This document shows positions 1 through 10,551 of a stretch of 64,000 nt of DNA, piece by piece. Under the pieces are notes generated by a model. The model was given only the letters and a program-made list of their open reading frames with translations. It was not told the origin of the DNA and did not search any database. Within the stretch, counting starts at the first letter, position 1, and every line of letters starts with the position of its first letter. Both the position numbers and the translations under genes were made by a program. The stretch lies in the NCBI GenBank assembly GCA_963932465.1, contig OZ010787.1:16757936-16821935 (forward strand), read 5' to 3'. The stretch is from Maratus speciosus (lineage: Eukaryota > Arthropoda > Arachnida > Araneae > Salticidae).

Positions 1-289
1 GGCTTTCTCAGGATTTTTTGAAAATTTCAAATTTGTTTACAAAATGGGAGAGAGGGCTGTTTCATTGGGAGGGGCAGATTAATGGGATATTACAGTAGGC
101 TTTATCAGTTAACAACTCAATGACATCTGAAAACAACATATCATTGCATACTTCTCCACTAATTTTATGTGCAATGTTATGATGTTAAGCAATTTGATCA
201 TGTTACAGATCACCGAAGCAAGAAAACTTTGAACATGTATATAAAGGTGATGTTTTAATTCTTTACTACTACTCATTAATGAAAATTTC
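1..289. other. AT-rich flank without a recognisable gene
   Basis: Only short chance reading frames are present. This is the left flank of the large hAT-type insertion. Removing that insertion joins position 297 to 8088 and still gives no coding signal. Confidence 0.5.
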
Positions 290-297
290 ATCCACAT

Positions 298-620
298 TAG
301 TGATGGGCGATTCTCGAGAATTCGACAATCGAGAAAAATCGTCATCGTAAAAAATCACAATCGATACAGCCATCGATTAATTCATAGAATCTACAATCGA
401 GATGTTTTACAATCAATTATAACGAGAAAAGCTAAAAACAGTTATTGGAAAACTTAGCTATTATTCTGGCCGACAATTTCATAGTAGTGATAGGGCTTAG
501 TGATGGGCGATTCTCGAAAATTTACCAATCGAAAAAAATCGTTATCGTAAAATACACAATCGATACAGTCATCGATTACTTTCGAGAATCTACAAAGGAG
601 ATGTTCTAGAATCGATTATT
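298..620 (+). repeat. Duplicated hAT terminus at the left end
   Basis: The end sequence starting at 298 (TAGTGATGGGCGATTCTCGA) recurs from about 498 (TAGTGATGGGCGATTCTCGA with later divergence), each followed by the same ATCGAGAAAAATCGT-like and CAATCGATACAG(C/T)CATCGATTA segments. Only one matching right end exists (7976-8079, again rich in ATCGAGAAA). The left end therefore seems to have been duplicated in tandem, or a second family member lost its other end. Confidence 0.75.
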
Positions 621-839
621 GAAATCATTGTTTTTACATATATATAAGGCAGATTTTATTAAATATAGGGTAACTGAAAACAGATGGAATAAAAAAACAA
701 CAAACCAAAGGGAAACTATAAAGGAGCCATAAGACTGGAAAAGTCTTGTAAGGGTGCCCCCTGGTTGAAAAAAGCTGAAAAAACGCGAGTAGCTATGAAG
801 CGGTAAGGGGAGTTTAAGTATCAAAAATTAGAATTTTTC

Positions 840-2000
840 GGCAATTAGTACCAAAATGGCCAAAGAAATAAGAATCAAAAGCACCCCCTAGTGGAAAAAA
901 TATGAACTAAAGGATGATAAAAGGGATCAAAATTTTTTATTGATTTTTCTACATCATTTGAGATTGGATCTTTAATTTCCCCATTTTTATAAAGTCTTCG
1001 ACTGGAATACATTAAACGAACTCCCGCGGGGAGCAAAGTAGGAGGGAGGGGCAAGGAAAGTGCATAATATGAATAAGTGGTCACAGGACTTTCCAACGAT
1101 ATGGCACATGAGGGGTGTCAGCTAAATTTAGTAAAGTGCCCCCGCTCGGGGACAAAGTAAGGGGAGGGACGCGGGCGATATATAAAATGAAATAGTAGTC
1201 AAAGAGCTTTCCAATGACATATCACATGAGGGGTGTCAGCAAAAGATAGAAAAGAGTCCCAACTCCCAGGATTCCAATTATCGTGCCCCCCCCCCCCCCC
1301 CGAAATATACCCTGCCCATCCTTCTCTTTGAAATTTTCATATATTAAAAATTATTTATCGGAGGGCTCCGTAAAAAAAATCCGATCTAAAATTTTTAAAA
1401 ACGCTACGATTTCAAAAAAGTTCGAAAAGTGCCTCTCTCGGGGCGCCAAACTAAGGAAGGAAGAAGAAAGTTTCATAATATGAAAGAGTAACTTTGCGAT
1501 GATAACCGAAAACTTTCCGATGATAGATCAAATGACTGGTCCAAAAAAAGTTTGAAATTTACCCCTCCCACGTGGGTTCCCTCTTTTATCCTAGAATATA
1601 CCCGGAAATCACGCAGCCCCACTTTTAAAATTTTATATTTAATAAATAATATTTATCGGAGAGCTCCATTAAAAAACCTCATTTAATGATATTTATTGTA
1701 GAAATCTCTACAATTTAAAAAAAAAGTCACCCCCGCACCGCTCCCCCCCCCCTCCCGAACCCCTTCCGCAATTGAACTCTGGGAGGAGAAAGGTTCATAA
1801 TATGAAAGAGTGGTGAAAGGACTTTCCGATGATATGTCAAGGACAGGTTTGGTAAAAGTTTGAAAATTACCCGCCCCCCCCCCCCTCCCTCTCGCGCACC
1901 CCAGAATTCACTCACCTTCCTCTTTGAACTTTTTATATTTAATAAATAGTATTTATCTGAGTCTCCAGGTATGGGGCAGCTTGGCAGAGCTAAAATAAGA
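840..2000 (+). repeat. Left G-rich minisatellite arm of the composite hAT
   Basis: Degenerate units recur, each with a segment like GGACTTTCCAACGATATG, then a CACATGAGGGGTGTCAGC-type or related segment, a C/G homopolymer run and TTTATATTTAATAAATA-like text. The same units appear in the opposite orientation at 4150-5640. Open frames here (for example 1283-1483 and 1727-2107 on opposite strands) follow the repeat and do not look like genes. Confidence 0.8.
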
Positions 2001-2189
2001 GAAACGATGAAAATTCGTGGCAAAATGACACTAAATTTAACAGTAAAGTTTGAAACTAGGACTATACAGAACTGAATACATAAACCACTATGCTTCATAA
2101 CCCACATCGGTTAATAGCAATAAAATGATAAGTGCCAGTTAAACTGATGGCATTGAGCTCACAGGTTATTAACACTAACTGTATATTAC

Positions 2190-3535
2190 ACTCTTATTTC
2201 AAAGAATAATGTCCCTCCAAAAATAAATGAAGGGAAATATCCCCCGTTTGCCCCTTTTATACTTAACCAATGAACCTCCAAATCTAATCAGGGAAACTCC
2301 TTAACTATAATAAATCAGTATATCAAATTTGAAGCAAATCAGATAATTCTGCATGAAAAAAAGAAACATATCGCTAAATTAAGGGTGGTCTAACCCCTTT
2401 AACCCTTTTATACTTAACTAATGAACCTCCAAATCTAATCAGGAAAGCTCCTTATCAGAACAAACATAGAAAAAAAAATTAAAGTAAATTGAATAATTCT
2501 CCATGAAAATCCATTTATCTAAATTAAGGGGAGGGGACTTGCCCCCTTTTCGCCCTTGTATACTTAACCAATGAACCTCCAAATCTAATGAAGGAAGCGC
2601 CATATCAGAAAAAATCGGTATATTAAATTTGAAGCAAATCCAATAATTCTGCATGAAAAACCCTTTTATCTAAATTAAGGGGAGACTAGCCCCTCCCCTT
2701 TATACTTAAATCATAAACCTCCAAATCTAATCAAGGCAGCTTCTTAACATAATAAACTGGTATCCCAAATTTGGAGCAAATCGAATAATTCTGCATGAAA
2801 AACCCATTTATCTAAATTAAGGAGGGGGTCTACCCCCCTTTACCCCCTTTATACTTAACTAATGAACCTCCAAGTTTAATCAGGTAAGCTCCTTAACATA
2901 ATAAACCGGTATACCAAATTTGGAACAAATCGAGTAATTCTGCATGAAAAACCCATTTATCTAAATTAAGTGGGGGACCAGGCCCCTTCTCCCCCTTTAT
3001 CCTTAACCAATGAACTTCGAAGTTTAATGAGGGAAGCTCCTTAACATAATAAACCGGTATACCAAATTATGAGCAAATCAAATAATTCTGCATGAAAAGC
3101 CCATTTATCTAAATTAAGGGGGGGGGGGGGTCTAGCCCCCTTCTCCCCCTTTATACTTAACCCGTAAACCTCCAAATCTAATCAAGGCAACTTCTTAACA
3201 TAATGAACCGGTATACCAAATTTGGAACAAATTTAATAATTCGGCATGAAAAACCCATTTATCTAAATTAAGGAGGGGGTCTATCCCCCTTTCCCCCCTT
3301 CATACTTAACTAATGAACCTCCAAGTTTAATCAGGGAAGCTCCTTAACATAATAAACCGGTATACGAAATTTGGAGCAAATCGAAGAATTCTGCATGAAA
3401 AACCTATTTATCTAAATTAAGGAGGGGGGGGACCAGCCCCCTTTCTCTCCCTTTATCCTTAACCAATGAACCGTCAAAACTAAACAGCGGAACGCCTTAT
3501 CAGAATGAACATAAAAAAAAATTGTAGCAAATCGT
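2190..3535 (+). repeat. Satellite array, about nine units of ~150 bp
   Basis: The anchor TGAACCTCCAAATCTAAT and variants recur near 2271, 2422, 2572, 2714, 2863, 3011, 3165, 3313 and 3467, a spacing of 142-154 bp. Each unit also carries a GGAGCAAATCGAATAATTC-like segment, CTGCATGAAAAACCCATTTA and a G-run followed by CCCCCTT. The array ends in an (ACGT)-rich simple sequence at 3553-3583. It lies near the centre of the composite hAT between its two inverted arms. Confidence 0.9.
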
Positions 3536-3699
3536 ACATTTTAATCAAGAGTTATCGCGTTACGTACATACGTACGTACGTACAGTACATGCATACACAC
3601 AGAACCGACGGGTACATTAGCTCTCAGGCTTAGATAGCCTGTGAGCTAAAAAGAGATTGGATAAGCTGATGGACTCCTTTGAGAAATTATGACTTAAAC

Positions 3700-4020
3700 C
3701 AGGAATGCGGTAAGTTTGACTCTGAAAGCTTCATTTCCATCTCGCATTTCGGCAAATCCCATCTCGATGATTTTTCCAGCATTTCGACGCTTCCAGATGG
3801 CAAGCTGCTCGATGGTTGGCTCTCTCGCGGTTTTAAACCTTTCGGGATGGGAAGTCTCTTGAGAGTTTCCTCTCGCCCTTTTCAACCTTTCCCGATGGGA
3901 AGCCTCTCGCTTGTTACTCTCGTCCTTTTCGAAATCTCCCAATGAAAAGCCTTTCGAGGATTTCTCTCACGCTTTTCAACATTTCGCTATGAGAAGCTTT
4001 TCGAGGATTTCTCTCGTCCT
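3700..4020 (+). repeat. 48-bp minisatellite, about six units
   Basis: GATGGGAAG and variants recur at about 3797, 3846, 3894, 3941 and 3988, a 48-bp period, with CTCTCG(C/T)CCTTTTCAACCTTT between them. Because 48 is divisible by three, both strands stay open over 3679-3945. Those frames are a by-product of the repeat and resemble no protein family I recognise. Confidence 0.8.
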
Positions 4021-4149
4021 CGGCAGAGAAGAAAAGTAAGAAAATTTATCGAGAGTACCAAGGGACGAGATAGAGAAAAAGGCATGACAATGAGCTGTGA
4101 AATGAAGCTTTAATTTTCAAAGTTTCTCTTATTTTAGCCCTACCAAGAT

Positions 4150-5640
4150 GTCACATACCTGGAACCCTCCGATAAAAATTATTTATTAAATATAAAATTT
4201 TCAAAGAGGAAGGTGGGTCGGGTGATTTCGAGGGAGGAGGACGTAAGAGTGGACTCATGGGGTGCAATTTTAAAAATTTTACCGAACCCTTCCTGTGGCA
4301 TATAATCGAAAAGCCCTTTGACCACTCTTTCATACTATGAACCTTTCTTCGCTCAAAGGGGGATGGGGGAGGGGCGAACAAATTTTTAAAACCGTAGCCG
4401 ATTTCTATAATAAATTTAAATATCACTTTAAATATGGGTTTTTTATGCAGTCTTCCGGTAAATATTATTTATTGAACATAAAAATTTTAAAGTGGCGGCT
4501 GTGTGAATTCCGGGGTGAAAGAGTGGGCCCACGGGGGGAGAGAGGGGGAGCAATTTTCAAACTTTTTTTGGACCAGTCATGTGATATGTCATCGGTAAGC
4601 TCTCGGATGACTCTTTCATATTATGAGACTTTCTTCCTCCCCTCCCCAATTTGGCCTCCACTGCAAGGGTAGTTTTTTCCGCTTTTATCATTTTAGATCG
4701 GATTTTTTTATGGAGCCCTCCGCTAAATATTATTTATAATATATGAAATTTCAGGACACTTTTCCAAATTTAGCCAAGACCCCTCATGTGACATATCGTT
4801 AGAAAGGTTTGTGACTACTTATTAGTGCTATGCACTTCCGGTGGCCGCCCCCCCTCCACTTTGCCCCCCCCGGAGGACACTTTTCCAAATTTAGTCAGTA
4901 CCCCTCTTATGAGATATCGTTGAAAAGGTCTGTGACTACTTATTGATGTTATGCACTTCCAGTGACAGTCCCCCCCCACTCTTTGCCCCACCCTGGGGGA
5001 CACTTTTTCAAATTTAGTCAAGACCCCTCGTGTGAGATATCGTTGGAAAGGTCTGTGACTACTTATTGATGTTATGTACCTACGGTGTCCCCACCACCAC
5101 TTTGTCCCCCCCGTGGGCACTTTTCCAAATTTAGCCAAGACCCCTCATGTGAGATATCGTTGCAAAGGTCTGTGACTATTTATTGATGTTATGCACCTCC
5201 GGTGACAGTCTCCCCCAATTTGCCCCTCCCGGGGGACGCTTTTTCAAATTTAGCCAAGACCCCTCATGTGAGATATCGTTGGAAAGATCTGTGACTACTT
5301 ATTGATGTTATGCTCCTCCGGTGTCCATCCCTCATTTTGAACCCCCCCCCCCCCCCGGGGGACACTTTTCCAAATTTAGCCAAGACCCCACATGTGAGAT
5401 ATCGTTGGAAAGGTCTGTGACTACTTATTGATGTAATGCACCTCCGGTGACTGCCCCCCCCCCACTTTTCCCCCACGGGGGTGTTTTTCTAAATTTAGCC
5501 GAGACCCCTCATGTGACATATTGTTGGAAAGGCTTATGACCACTTACTCATGTTATCCCTCTCCCGCACCCCTCCCCCCTTTCCCCCCACGGGGAGGGCA
5601 TTTTTATAAATTCAGATCCAGACTTCTCATGTGACATATG
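4150..5640 (-). repeat. Right G-rich minisatellite arm, inverted relative to the left arm
   Basis: From 4740, units of ~120 bp repeat; AAATTTAGCCAAGACCCCTC-type anchors start near 4769, 4890, 5013, 5130, 5249, 5374 and 5494. Each holds GATATCGTTGGAAAGGTCTG, TTATTGATGTTATGCACCTC and a C-run. The part from 4150 to 4740 mirrors 1330-1920 of the left arm in reverse complement, for example TTAGATCGGATTTTTTTATG against the complement of AAAAAAATCCGATCTAAAAT. The arms make the element a fold-back structure. Confidence 0.85.
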
Positions 5641-5673
5641 GTTGGAAAGGCCTAAAGACCTGTGACGACTTAA

Positions 5674-7623
5674 CACTAGAACGGCGGGAGGGGTCATTTT
5701 GACACCTGAGTACTTTCGCCCGTTGATTACTTTTGTTTGCTTGGTCGAAATCATTTGAAATTTTTTGACTTTTCCTAAATAGATAACATATATTTCTGAA
5801 AAAAAATTCAGCTTTCTAAATTTGTTCGTTTTTGAAATATTGACTTGTATTCCTAGAACGGCGGACGGGGGTCATTTAGACCCTTTTAGTAAAATACATT
5901 TTGTACTCAAAGCTGCTTTTGTTGCTATACTATATGTTCGAGGAGCAATAAAAAAAGGGGTTTAGACTTTTATTCATTGTCCTTCAAAGCATGAGGAATA
6001 TTATTTTGCAAAGAAACTATCTCAAGAGATAGATTGAAAGAAAGAAAAAGATTTTTTAAGTTTGTTGAAAAGACAACGAGATCTAGCAAACTACAGACTG
6101 ATAAATTTGCTCTTGCATCTGAAATGTGGAATAAATTTATTGAAAATTGCAAAACATGCTACCGACCAGGACAAAATATTACAGTTGATGAACAATTGTT
6201 CCCATCTCAAGATAGATATAAATTTACACAATATATGCCACATAAATCGGATAAATTTGGAATAAAATTTTGGTGATCTGTTGACGTTGATACTAAATAC
6301 CTCTTGAATGAATTTATTTATCTAGAAAAAGATAAAACAGCCAATCCTTAATTACGTTTATGGGAAAATGTTGTCATGAAATTAACAGATCCTCATCTAA
6401 ACGAAGGGAGGAATATTACGACAGATAGCTATTTTACTAGCATCAAATTAGCAGAAATGTTAATAGCTAAAAATACAAGTTTGGTTGCACAATGAAAAAG
6501 AACAGAATAGAATTTCCTATATCATTGAAAAATATGCGCAGTACTCTTTATTCATCGAAGATAGTGGAATGTGATAATATGACACTTACCATCTACCAAG
6601 CCAAAAGAAGAAAAAAAGTACTACTATAAAAACTGAAGACGGTCTCAAGAAGTTGCCCAATTCAATAAAATATTACAACGCAACGAAGTATGGTGTGGAT
6701 ATCCATGATCAGATGTGCCGAAAATACTCCGTGAAATCGGTTTCTAGACGAAGGCCTGTACATATCTTTTTCAATATTTTGGATCATGCAGATTTAAACA
6801 CCTGGATAATTTATAAAAGTGTAACAGGAAAGCCTATCAGTAGAAGAGATTTTCTATTAAATTTAGGGGATGTGTTCAGAATGGATCTTATGGTTTCAAA
6901 ACTCCCAAAGATCTTTTTTGAGTCTTCAGAAAAAAAAAACACGAAAATAAAATAGATATGAAGATAAAAAATGTCAAGTACAGACATGCAATGGAAACAA
7001 ATCTCAAGAATTTTGCGCACCATGTTTCAAAGTTGTGTGCAGAAAATGTACTGGAAAAAATGCTTTTTTTTGGTTGCAACTGAATTAATTCCTAATACGT
7101 GTGCACAATTTGGAGTATTATAAGCATTAAATAAAATTGAAACAGAATGCTTAACATATTAACCATTCAGCTACACTTATAATGAAATAACGGAAACAAC
7201 AGAACAAATTTCTCATTTATGGATTTAGAGAGTGAATCATTTGGCAAATAAGTTAGATGAAAAAAAATATATATATATATATATTATTTTATAAATTGTG
7301 TTTTATTTTAGTTAACATTAGTTTTAATTTGTGAAAACATTAATTTTAAATCGATTTTTATATCAAATTAATGAGTTATTTGAGTAGTTATAGTATGGTC
7401 CAATTAATCGCCATGTAGGCGTTACATATACAGTACTTCTAAAATTCAATAAATTATCGAGTAATATTAAATGTAAATTATGAAATACAAGGAAATTACA
7501 TATTTTTGCCAATGTATGGCATTTAAAATAGTTTAAGCGTTGTTATTTCAGTATTTTCATCAAGGTGTCAAAATGACCCCTTCCCGCCGTTCTAGTAGGT
7601 AAAATTTTCCCGCCGTTCTAGTG
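5674..7623 (+). mobile_element. piggyBac-type transposon with TTAA TSDs
   Basis: The left end reads CACTAGAACGGCGGGAGGGG and the right end, reverse-complemented, CACTAGAACGGCGGGAAAAT, flanked by TTAA at 5670-5673 and 7624-7627. The motif CTAGAACGGCGG recurs inside both ends (5853-5864 and, inverted, near 7583-7594), as subterminal binding repeats often do. The 1.95-kb interior carries a broken piggyBac transposase. The element sits inside the right arm of the composite hAT, so it is the younger insertion. Confidence 0.93.
6034..7060 (+). pseudogene. Decayed piggyBac transposase (DDE_Tnp_1_7 family)
   Basis: The family cuts and pastes DNA at TTAA in the nucleus. Frame 6034-6276 gives NITVDEQLFPSQDRYKFTQY and HKSDKFGIKFW, matching the conserved ITVDEQL...YMP.KP.K.GIK block. 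A stop (6274-6276) follows, then DVDTKYLLNEFIYLEKD. Near 6409-6470 comes RNITTDSYFTSIKLAEML, and frame 6653-6955 has YNATKYGVDIHDQM and YSVKSVSRRRP. All three catalytic Asp positions are readable (6283-6291, 6424-6426, 6698-6700). A cysteine-rich tail (C-x4-C...C-x2-C...C-x2-C, about 6973-7050) matches the usual C-terminal zinc-binding domain. In-frame stops and frame changes between blocks show it is dead. The start is not preserved clearly. Confidence 0.93.
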
Positions 7624-8087
7624 TTAATCATATTATGCAGCTGCTGTGCTCCTCCGCTCGCTTTGACCCCTCCCCCAAGAGATCTGGTCCGACGTTCATT
7701 CGTTTCGATATTATATTTTTTACAAGATTTTGTAGTGCGTGCACACCACACCCGCCTGCTATCATATATCAGTGCCGTATATAGCGGGTAACCTGTTCGT
7801 GATTTCATATTACAAGATTACGTATAAATTAGGGGCCCCGATTAAAGGAGGGGCCCGCTAGCGGTCGAAGTCACCTAGTCTTTATTAACATCGACTCATT
7901 CCAGTTCACCCGCAGACGATTCTTGATAAATGTATGACGTATATAATACATAATATATGATTTATAAAAGAAATTTGCAAACTGTAGTCATCGAGAAAAA
8001 ATTTATACAATCGAAAAATATCGAGATGTCCATACAATCGAGAAAATCGAGAAAAACATCTCGTTATCGCCCATCACTAATCCACAT

Positions 8088-8993
8088 ATCAATGAGTGGT
8101 TTAATTTAGGACAATTACAGGAGGTAGGACAATAACATTAGGTAGCAGAAAACAAAATTGCACATTAAGGTGTTCCAATTCAAGACATTCACTATCATAA
8201 GTGGAATTTCTGGCATGAAATATTTGTTAACTCATTCTTTAAAAATACAAGTAATTACCCAGGCCCTCTTTTTGCCGATTAATGAAATGGTAATTTATTC
8301 AGATCTAAACACTTCTCAGAATATGGTTTTAAAGCTCAATTTAAAAGCAGTAGTTTCAAGATATAATCTACTTGAACATTAGAACTTTAATATTATATTG
8401 ATATGTAGGTTCTAGTCTGCATCCTTTTTCTCCATTTCTCTGCACTCCATACTTATTAAGAACGTATCTATCATCTACAATAATTCTAGCAATTTCTTTC
8501 AGAAATTCTTTAACAGCCAAAGAAAGGTGTAGCTTCATTTCTTGTTGTTTTAATTCTTATTTCTAGAGACAACTGTTTTTATGTTGATTTTAGAATTACC
8601 TGCAGAAACGCTTATTATTTTATTCTGTAGATACAAATCTGATAACTGGATTACAAGCTCTATTCAATTGTTTTACATTCTTAATAAAATTATTTTTAAT
8701 TTTATGTTCCAGGTTAACTTATAAAAGTGTAGTACAAAAATAAAAATAATGATCTTGCAATTTATGATAACCCCATTAAATTTATAAAACATGTAAAAAA
8801 AAAATAATTATTTTTAAGAAAGTGCAAGCAATATCGTTCAATTCATGTAAAAACATAATTAGATGTATTTAAGTTTAATAATTTTTTTTAATTTAAAATT
8901 AGAGTGACAGCATAATCTTAAAATTTCTTTTACTTGCTATGCCAAAAGTAAGTAGATTTATTTTAAATAATAAGTATTATATTATGCATTAAA
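8088..8993. other. AT-rich interval with no gene seen
   Basis: Short open frames (for example 8158-8382) show no family motif. I see no repeat of note. It is the right flank of the composite hAT insertion. Confidence 0.5.
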
Positions 8994-8995
8994 TA

Positions 8996-9495
8996 CTGTA
9001 AAAGCACTTATTTTCGCAAGCCCGTCGTAATCGCGAAAATTTAAGCCTCGCAAAATATATGTTTTTTCCCGTCTCAAATAATAATAAAAAGTCAGAAATT
9101 TTTCACTTACCAAAATTTAATGATTGCAGTTACTTAAATAAGAAATAAGTACAAAATTGTCTTGAATACTTACAACTATTTCTTGAATACTATACAACTA
9201 CTTCTTGAACAAAAACAATAATACAACTCATTCACTTACAATATTTGTACCAGCTTCTTTGAAGCCATTCATTTTTAGAGCGATGGGGGGAGGGGGGGGG
9301 GGGGGCAAAGAACTTTTCGGACAAAAAGAAGTTTCTTAAATTGCCTTATGCAAAAAGGGTTCTATTTAGGTAGTTTCGGAATTTTTCAACTTTCCATTCA
9401 GTTCATATAAAATTCGCAAAATTTTCAGCTCGCAAAATCCCCGATATCTTCATTTTCGCAAAAATTACGGCTCGCGAAAATAAATGCTTTTACAG
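8996..9495. mobile_element. MITE of TA-inserting (Tc1/mariner-like) type, 500 bp
   Basis: The left end CTGTAAAAGCACTTATTTTC and the right end, reverse-complemented, CTGTAAAAGCATTTATTTTC, differ at one base in 20 and are flanked by TA (8994-8995, 9496-9497). Both ends continue with TCGCGAAAAT/CTCGCAAAAT-like text. There is no coding content. A G-run at about 9285-9304 lies inside. Confidence 0.85.
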
Positions 9496-9608
9496 TACCA
9501 TCAAGAAGATCTGAATTATCAACATACAGAAACAGAAAGAAATTTTTCATTAACACAGTTCTGTTACATGTTCCATAAATAATAAAATTTTAAATTTATT
9601 ATCTAGAA

Positions 9609-10269
9609 CAGCAGTTCCCAACCTTTATTGGTACACAACCCGCATTTAAGTAAAAAAACATTTTGTGACCCACCTAATATAAGGGTGTATATCAGTATTT
9701 AAATTGTTGTAAGACCTCTATAATCTATTGGCTATCCTATCCTACAAAAAAGGCAAATTTTCATATGAAGGATACACTATCATCAAAAACAAGAATTTGT
9801 AATCCCAATGTGTGTAAGTGGAATAATAATTAGAACAGCAAACAAACTACAAAGATAATTAAAAATATGTTTAATTATTAACAAAACATAACTTTATAAT
9901 TAGTGAAAATTTTGGTACTCATGTTTACCAATGAGGACATCTATAACAGAGTTAATATTGGTTCATTTTAAGCTTAAGTCACTTTCTACATGTAGTTTGT
10001 TTCTGTACTTGTTTTTCAAAAACAGCAAAGTAGAAAAAGAATGTTCACACAAGTATGTCATGTTGAACCCCATCAAGGACCTCAAAGCTGATTTAGATAT
10101 TTCTGAATATTCTGCTCATATATTCATCCAGAAGGAAATTAAGGATTTTTCCTTCAAATATTATTTGCTGTTGAAATTTTTATATTTTTTAAACTGATGA
10201 AATAAAAGATATATTTTTGTGAGAAACCTCGATTGTTCTGGGACCAAACAAAACATCTGCTGTGACCCG
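9609..10269 (+). mobile_element. Probable hAT (Charlie-like) remnant
   Basis: The left end CAGCAGTTCCCAACC with a nearby TGTGACCCACC is typical of Charlie-like hAT ends. The 8 bases before it (9601-9608, ATCTAGAA) recur exactly at 10270-10277. The right side ends in TGTGACCCG and does not mirror the left end well, so that terminus is altered or the TSD match is chance. A frame at 9931-10197 shows no transposase motif I can name. Confidence 0.5.
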
Positions 10270-10551
10270 ATCTAGAAGACATATATTAAAATGCAGGAAT
10301 GCAACATGCAATTTTTATACAAGCATCTTTCAATATTTATTATAGTACAAAACATAAAAATGTGCATGAGAACAGCTCTAATGTCCTGAAACATTTTACA
10401 GCAATTACACATTTACTATCTAGGAGAAAAAAAAATAAATTTACAAATTAGATCTTAAATTAAAATTATAAAAACTATAACTGACACCAATAATAGTTCT
10501 TATACACTGATTTAAAAAAGTGAAGAATTAGCATCATGAGTATTCAAAAAT

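Larger units (their letters stand above)
298..8079. mobile_element. Composite non-autonomous hAT-type transposon, 7.8 kb, exact 8-bp TSD
   Basis: The left end reads TAGTGATGGGCGATTCTCGA and the right end, reverse-complemented, TAGTGATGGGCGATAACGAG, a 14-bp terminal inverted repeat. The 8 bases before it (290-297, ATCCACAT) recur exactly after it (8080-8087). An 8-bp duplication with short inverted ends is the hAT signature. No hAT transposase is visible inside. The body is satellite arms, a ~150-bp array, a 48-bp array and an inserted piggyBac. Without the piggyBac it would be about 5.8 kb. Boundaries are firm; the superfamily follows from TSD length and ends only. Confidence 0.85.

Noticed and set aside
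1727..2107. 126-codon minus-strand frame
   Set aside because: It runs through the G-rich repeat arm and homopolymer tracts and has no family motif.
2190..3535. Regular direct repeats that could suggest a CRISPR-like array
   Set aside because: Units are ~150 bp, similar throughout and without unique spacers. It is a satellite in a eukaryotic context.
3679..3945. Open frames on both strands
   Set aside because: They arise from a 48-bp minisatellite, whose length is divisible by three.
4815..5476. Minus-strand frames with recurring ITSISSHRPFQRYLT
   Set aside because: The recurrence equals the ~120-bp minisatellite period; it is not a repeat protein.
9931..10197. 88-codon frame inside the hAT-like remnant
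   Set aside because: No hAT block (DUF659, AH.LNL, dimerisation) can be read in it.
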